Assembly: GCF_900114605.1 (NCBI RefSeq)
Contig: NZ_FOTP01000009.1
Span: 62,001 to 126,000, forward strand
Direction of reading: 5' to 3'
Origin: Bradyrhizobium sp. NFR13
Lineage (GTDB): Bacteria > Pseudomonadota > Alphaproteobacteria > Rhizobiales > Xanthobacteraceae
Length of the DNA: 64,000 nucleotides
Each line of letters opens with the position of its first letter. The first letter of the stretch is position 1. A model generated the notes under the pieces. It searched no databases. It saw only the letters and a list, made by a program, of their open reading frames with translations, and had not been told where the DNA came from. A program made the translations under genes and the position numbers. Positions 61,966 through 64,000 of the stretch are shown here, piece by piece.

Positions 61966-63150
61966 ATGATGATCAAGCGTGTTTTGACGACATTGGCGAC
62001 CGTGGCACTCGGCAGCGTCGCGGGTCATTCGCTTGCGGTGGCGCAGGGCTATCCCGTGGGCACGCCAAGCGGCTATTCGATCCCGGCCGATCCCAACTAT
62101 CCCCCGGGCGGCTATCCGGCCAATTCGCGCGCCGATCGCGCGCTGGACGCCATGCCGGACTTTGACGCCCTTGATGAAGATGACGTGCCGCCCTCCCGCG
62201 GTGGCCGGCCGATGACGGGTCTGTCTGCCCCTGGCATTGCGCCTCAGGGCCCGGTGATGTCTCCGGATGATCCGCGCTACGGCCGTCCCGCTGGTGCTGC
62301 CCCGGTTTATTCCGACCGCGCCATGCCGCAGGGTCCGGTGATGTCACCTGACGATCCGCGTTATGGGCGCCCGATGGCGCCGCCGGCGGTGGTCTATTCG
62401 AATCGTGGCAATGGCGATGGCGCAATGCGTCCCCCGGAAGGGATGGGCGGGCAAGGCGCTCCTGTGACCGGCTCCCTTCAGGGGCAGGATCCGGGTCGTG
62501 GTGCCAATGGTGCCTCGGTGATGGTTGCCTCGCTGCCTCCGGAAGATCAGCCGGAAACCGGTCCTGCGCAGTTGCCGCCGCAGTTTCGCCGGCAGGAAGT
62601 AAGTTTCGTCACCAAGGAGCCCGCGGGCACCATCGTCGTCGATACGCCGAACTACTATTTGTACTATGTGCTCGGTAACAACCGCGCGATGCGCTATGGC
62701 GTCCGCGTCGGCCGCGACGGCTTCACCTGGAACGGTGTCCAGAAGATCACCCGCAAGGCGGAGTGGCCGGATTGGCATCCGCCGACCGAGATGATCGAGC
62801 GCCAGCCTTATCTGCCGCGCTTCATGGCCGGCGGCGAAGGCAATCCGCTCGGCGCCCGCGCGATGTATCTCGGCTCCACCGTGTATCGTATCCACGGCAC
62901 CAACCAGCCGTCGACCATTGGCAAATCGGTGTCCTCCGGCTGTTTCGGCATGCTGAACGACGACGTCTCGGATCTGTTCGAGCGCGTGAAGGTCGGTACC
63001 CGTGTGGTGGTAATGCCGGGCAAGGCTCCAGCGACGACCGCCTCCGCGCAGCCGGTGCCCGGCCCGAGCGCCAACGCTGCTCCAGCGCCGCTACCCGGTA
63101 CCCAGCCGACATCGGTTCAGCCGCTACCGGCCCCGGTCAGCATTCGTTGA
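61966..63150 (+). CDS. L,D-transpeptidase (YkuD family)
   Basis: A 394-residue secreted enzyme. Signal peptide about 1-27 (ending AVAQ), then a Pro-rich region, then a catalytic domain with YRIHGTNQPSTIGKSVSSGC and FGMLNDDVSDLFERVKVGT, where His and the Cys of SSGC are the active site. L,D-transpeptidases crosslink peptidoglycan 3-3 or attach lipoproteins. The N-terminal part has a direct repeat: QGPVMSPDDPRYGRP occurs twice. A tail rich in Ala/Pro follows the domain. Confidence 0.92.
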   Translation: MMIKRVLTTLATVALGSVAGHSLAVAQGYPVGTPSGYSIPADPNYPPGGYPANSRADRALDAMPDFDALDEDDVPPSRGGRPMTGLSAPGIAPQGPVMSPDDPRYGRPAGAAPVYSDRAMPQGPVMSPDDPRYGRPMAPPAVVYSNRGNGDGAMRPPEGMGGQGAPVTGSLQGQDPGRGANGASVMVASLPPEDQPETGPAQLPPQFRRQEVSFVTKEPAGTIVVDTPNYYLYYVLGNNRAMRYGVRVGRDGFTWNGVQKITRKAEWPDWHPPTEMIERQPYLPRFMAGGEGNPLGARAMYLGSTVYRIHGTNQPSTIGKSVSSGCFGMLNDDVSDLFERVKVGTRVVVMPGKAPATTASAQPVPGPSANAAPAPLPGTQPTSVQPLPAPVSIR

Positions 63151-63170
63151 TTTCTTTCAGCTGATTTCAG

Positions 63171-63208
63171 GAAAACGGGCGCTGTGTGATCACACAGCGC
63201 CCGTTTTC
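63171..63208. terminator. Bidirectional terminator, 38-bp perfect palindrome
   Basis: 19-base arms meet at a central GATC with no loop: GAAAACGGGCGCTGTGTGA and its exact inverse complement, ending TTTTC and TTTT. It lies between the stops of the transpeptidase (+) and the hydroxyacid dehydrogenase (-). Confidence 0.85.
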
Positions 63209-63230
63209 TTTTGCGCTATGAAAGCGTGCG

Positions 63231-64000
63231 TCAGTTGAGCTTGCGAACCGGTGCGCCATTCAACCAGCCATCGATGCCCTCGATCATCTCTGCATAGATG
63301 CGTTTGTAATTGTCAGCAGTGACGTAGCCGAGATGCGGCGTGATCACGACATTGTCGAGCTTGCGCAGTGGACTGTCGAGCGGCAGCGGTTCGTGGGAAT
63401 AGGTGTCGATGCCGGCGCCGGCAATTTTCCCGGCCTGCAAGGTCTCGAGCAGGGCGACTTCATCCACGATCGGGCCGCGTGCTGTGTTGATGAGATAGGC
63501 GGTTGGTTTCATGCGTGCGAGATCCGCCCCTGACACCAATCCGCGCGAACGATCACTCAACACGAGGTGGATCGTAATGATGTCGGCCTGGGCGAACAGT
63601 TCTTCCTTGGTCGCGTAGGTCACGCCGGCCTTTTCGCAGGCCTCGGGCGTCAGATTGGTGCTCCAGGCAATGGTCTTCATGCCCAGCGCGCGGCCGATGC
63701 CGGCGACCTGACTGCCGAGCTTGCCGAGGCCTATGATCCCAAGTGTCTTGCCTTCGATATCCTCGCCGATCGTGACCTGCCAGGGCATGCCCGCCTTCAT
63801 GCGCGCGTTTTCAAAACCGATCTTGCGGGTCAGTTCCAGCATCAGCCCGATGGTCAGGCCGGCCGTCGGATTACCCACCATCGCGGTACCGCAGACGGTG
63901 ACGTCATGAGCCTTGGCAGCCTCGAAATCGATGGCGGCATTGCGCATGCCTGAGGTGATCAGCAGCCTGAGTTTCGGCAGCGCCTCGAACACTGCGCGTG
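63231..64000 (-). CDS. D-2-hydroxyacid dehydrogenase family protein (N terminus beyond window)
   Basis: The C-terminal 250 or so residues of a NAD-dependent 2-hydroxyacid dehydrogenase. Cofactor motif GIIGLGKLGSQVAG, catalytic Arg in INTARGPIVDE, Glu after SHEPLP, and His in ITPHLGYV are present. The frame is open to the right edge, so the start lies outside. It would interconvert a 2-keto acid and a 2-hydroxy acid. Confidence 0.9.
   Translation of the reverse strand, partial: RAVFEALPKLRLLITSGMRNAAIDFEAAKAHDVTVCGTAMVGNPTAGLTIGLMLELTRKIGFENARMKAGMPWQVTIGEDIEGKTLGIIGLGKLGSQVAGIGRALGMKTIAWSTNLTPEACEKAGVTYATKEELFAQADIITIHLVLSDRSRGLVSGADLARMKPTAYLINTARGPIVDEVALLETLQAGKIAGAGIDTYSHEPLPLDSPLRKLDNVVITPHLGYVTADNYKRIYAEMIEGIDGWLNGAPVRKLN

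Noticed and set aside
1-64000. tRNA, rRNA, CRISPR or transposase genes
   Set aside because: Read across both strands without finding a cloverleaf ending CCA, a repeat-spacer array or a transposase motif. None can be supported.

Overview
GC-rich DNA with tightly packed operons that looks like the chromosome of an alphaproteobacterium of the Bradyrhizobium / Rhodopseudomonas / Tardiphaga group (Nitrobacteraceae). The pointers are a pqqABCDE locus with a 26-residue PqqA, an intracellular Cys-type PHA depolymerase, DUF6894 and DUF3297 small proteins, and many dispersed GTCATTCCGGGGC-type inverted repeats. I see no rRNA, tRNA, CRISPR array, transposase or prophage gene. The species assignment is inference.

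Left edge (1-8300). The PQQ cofactor operon (pqqABCDE, minus strand, pqqE cut by the window edge) is followed by a sorbosone/glucose-dehydrogenase-like PQQ enzyme and a dihaem cytochrome c. Then come a repeat-rich 0.9 kb gap, an amidase, a glutathione peroxidase and a DUF3297 protein.

Core (8.4-36.5 kb). About 28 kb forms a catabolic island for a CoA-activated aromatic acid, most plausibly 2-aminobenzoate (anthranilate) or a close relative. It holds a 2-aminobenzoate-CoA-ligase-like enzyme, a fused flavin monooxygenase/old-yellow-enzyme protein (2-aminobenzoyl-CoA monooxygenase/reductase type), a RidA-type deaminase, an enoyl-CoA hydratase, an SDR, two acyl-CoA dehydrogenases, a 3-hydroxyacyl-CoA dehydrogenase, an octopine-dehydrogenase-like protein, a second acyl-CoA ligase, two hydrolases, two more flavoprotein monooxygenases and two paralogous cupins. 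Uptake would be by a branched-chain-amino-acid-type (Liv) ABC transporter and a second ABC importer that has no binding protein. A MarR regulator and an AraC regulator lie inside it. I find the same 14-bp element, consensus YTTTARGTTTAAAA, at eight positions in front of these transcription units. In three of them it covers the predicted -10 box in identical geometry. I propose it is the operator of the MarR protein and defines one regulon.

Right part (36.5-64 kb). This is a set of smaller units: AraC/MFS pair, a LuxR-type regulator, PhaZ, a GST, an uncharacterised bicupin-like protein, two tandem paralogous Liv-type binding proteins without permeases, an enoyl-CoA hydratase, an SMP-30 lactonase, an acetyltransferase, a TetR/MFS efflux pair with a clear palindromic operator, a vanillate O-demethylase operon (vanA-gntR-vanB), MoxR ATPase and its VWA partner, a GGDEF protein, two sulfurtransferases, an L,D-transpeptidase and a 2-hydroxyacid dehydrogenase cut by the right edge.
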